A DNA stretch of 14,021 nucleotides, taken from positions 1 through 14,021 of the forward strand of contig NZGU01000027.1 in the NCBI GenBank assembly GCA_002691095.1, given 5' to 3'. Below are positions 13,041 to 14,021 of this stretch, piece by piece (the stretch's first letter is position 1; every line of letters begins with the position of its first letter). A model generated the notes under the pieces. The model did no database searches. It worked only from the letters and a program-made list of their open reading frames with translations, and had not been told where the DNA came from. The stretch is from Kiritimatiellaceae bacterium (GTDB taxonomy: Bacteria; Verrucomicrobiota; Kiritimatiellia; Kiritimatiellales; Pontiellaceae). A program made the translations under genes and the position numbers.

Positions 13041-14021
13041 TCGAACCGCAACGCCTCCACCGGCTCCATCCGCGCCGCTCGCCACGCCGGCACCACTCCC
13101 GCCAACGCACAAAACAGCAACACCAAACCCGCCACCACACTCACATCCTCCACCGTCGTCCGCGCCGGCAGCTCACTCAACTGATACAGCTCCGGCGGCA
13201 GCAGCTCCAACTCCCACTCCCGCGACATAAACCGCAACAGCTCATTTCGATAATGTAGCACCCAGCACGCCAGCCCCACGCCCGCCCCCGTACCGATCAC
13301 CCCTTGCACCAACCCCATCCAAAGAAAAATCCCCATAATCCCCCCGTTGCCAAACCCCAACGCCTTCATCAACCCAATCTCATGCGTCTTCTGCACCGTC
13401 AGTGTTATCAACGTATTCGTGATACTGAACGCCGCCACCAACGCCACAAATGCCAGCAAGAAAAACATCATATTCTTCTCCACCTGCAGCGCCGTAAAAA
13501 TCTGCTGATGCAACTCCATCCACGTCTGCGGCACCACCCCCGCTCCCAACATCTCCCGCATGGCAGCCGCCGCACCCGCCGCCCGCATGGGATCCTCCAG
13601 CATCACCTGCACCGACCCCGCACCCCCCTCCTGCTCAAACAACGACCCCGCCACCGGCAGCGACGTAAAAACAAACCCCTCATCAAACTCAAACATCCCC
13701 ACATGAAAAATCCCCGCCACCCGCAACTCCTCCGGCAAGCGAATCTCCTCGCTGTTCACCAATCCCTGCGGGGCCACCACCGTCACCACATCTCCCACCT
13801 GCACACCCATTCGCCGCGCCACCCCACTGCCCACAACCACCTCATTAAATCCCAGCGAAAAATGCCCCTCCACCATCCGCTCCGGCACCAGACTCACCCC
13901 CCGCTCCCGCACCGCATCCACCCCCCGCAAAATCGGCGTATGCACCCGCTCATCAAGCTGCATCAACACCAACCCATCCAGCAGCGGTGCCGCCCCCCGC
14001 ACCCCCTCCACCGTCTCAATC
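13037..14021 (-). CDS. LolC/LolE-type (FtsX-like) ABC permease, 5' end outside the window
   Basis: The C-terminal 327 residues are visible; the start and the first transmembrane helix lie beyond base 14021, and the reading frame is open to the edge. A periplasmic domain includes GSGVARRMGVQVGDVVTVV. It is followed by three membrane helices: MMFFLLAFVALVAAFSITN, IMGIFLWMGLVQGVIGTG and VVAGLVLLFCALAGVVP. VEKNMMFFLL, QKTHEIGLMKALG and the ending PAWRAARMEPVEALRFE match the LolC/LolE/MacB permease family. The VPQTWMELHQQIFTALQVEK stretch before the helix is LolC/E-like. Such permeases extract lipoproteins from the inner membrane together with the LolD ATPase, which is not in view. The stop overlaps the next gene's start (ATGA). 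Confidence 0.88.
   Translation of the reverse strand, partial: IETVEGVRGAAPLLDGLVLMQLDERVHTPILRGVDAVRERGVSLVPERMVEGHFSLGFNEVVVGSGVARRMGVQVGDVVTVVAPQGLVNSEEIRLPEELRVAGIFHVGMFEFDEGFVFTSLPVAGSLFEQEGGAGSVQVMLEDPMRAAGAAAAMREMLGAGVVPQTWMELHQQIFTALQVEKNMMFFLLAFVALVAAFSITNTLITLTVQKTHEIGLMKALGFGNGGIMGIFLWMGLVQGVIGTGAGVGLACWVLHYRNELLRFMSREWELELLPPELYQLSELPARTTVEDVSVVAGLVLLFCALAGVVPAWRAARMEPVEALRFE

Noticed and set aside
12426..13184. 252-residue plus-strand frame rich in Pro, Arg and His
   Set aside because: It is antisense to the repeat protein and the LolC/E-like gene, and is explained by the same skew.
1..14021. CRISPR arrays, tRNA or rRNA genes, insertion sequences, phage genes
   Set aside because: No regularly spaced repeats, cloverleaf, transposase or integrase motifs were seen.

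Overview
This window comes from a diderm (Gram-negative-type) bacterium of moderate to high GC. It carries lipoprotein-sorting and MCE lipid-transport genes, a DsbD-type electron conduit and the housekeeping tig-clpP-clpX cluster. It also has an eight-strong set of ordinary chromosomal genes and shows no integrase, transposase, phage gene, CRISPR array or RNA gene. A bacterial mevalonate-type decarboxylase and a WPxY-repeat secreted protein beside mlaEFD would fit the PVC group (Verrucomicrobiota/Kiritimatiellota). That placement is a guess from gene content, not from a search.

Layout. (1) Bases 1-116 are noncoding and hold a 21-base imperfect palindrome. (2) Bases 117-1932, minus strand: mvaD, then mutM, overlapping by 17 bases. 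(3) Bases 1975-6381, plus strand: a short D,D-carboxypeptidase, then trigger factor, clpP and clpX. (4) Bases 6396-7949, minus strand: a DsbD-like protein whose C-terminal thioredoxin domain stops early. (5) Bases 8012-9376, plus strand: a CCA-adding enzyme/poly(A) polymerase with an HD domain. (6) Bases 14021 down to 9378, minus strand: a five-gene envelope operon. It contains a LolC/E-type permease (cut by the window edge), a 393-residue secreted WPxY-repeat protein, MlaE permease, MlaF ATPase and an MlaD/MCE protein. Two of its junctions are ATGA stop/start overlaps.

How the genes fit together. Regions 3 and 4 cover cell-wall trimming, folding of new proteins, ClpXP proteolysis and periplasmic thiol chemistry. 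Region 6 is an outer-membrane biogenesis cassette that pairs a lipoprotein-release-type permease with an MCE lipid transporter. The unknown repeat protein sits between the two, which makes it the best candidate for an undescribed component.

Chromosome-scale signal. Hand counts show that the plus strand is G-rich on the left and strongly C-rich on the right, whichever way the genes run. The switch falls inside the tig-clpP-clpX cluster, at roughly 4.4-6.4 kb. A G-to-C switch in this direction is what a replication terminus, or the edge of an inversion, would give. I did not recognise a dif site.
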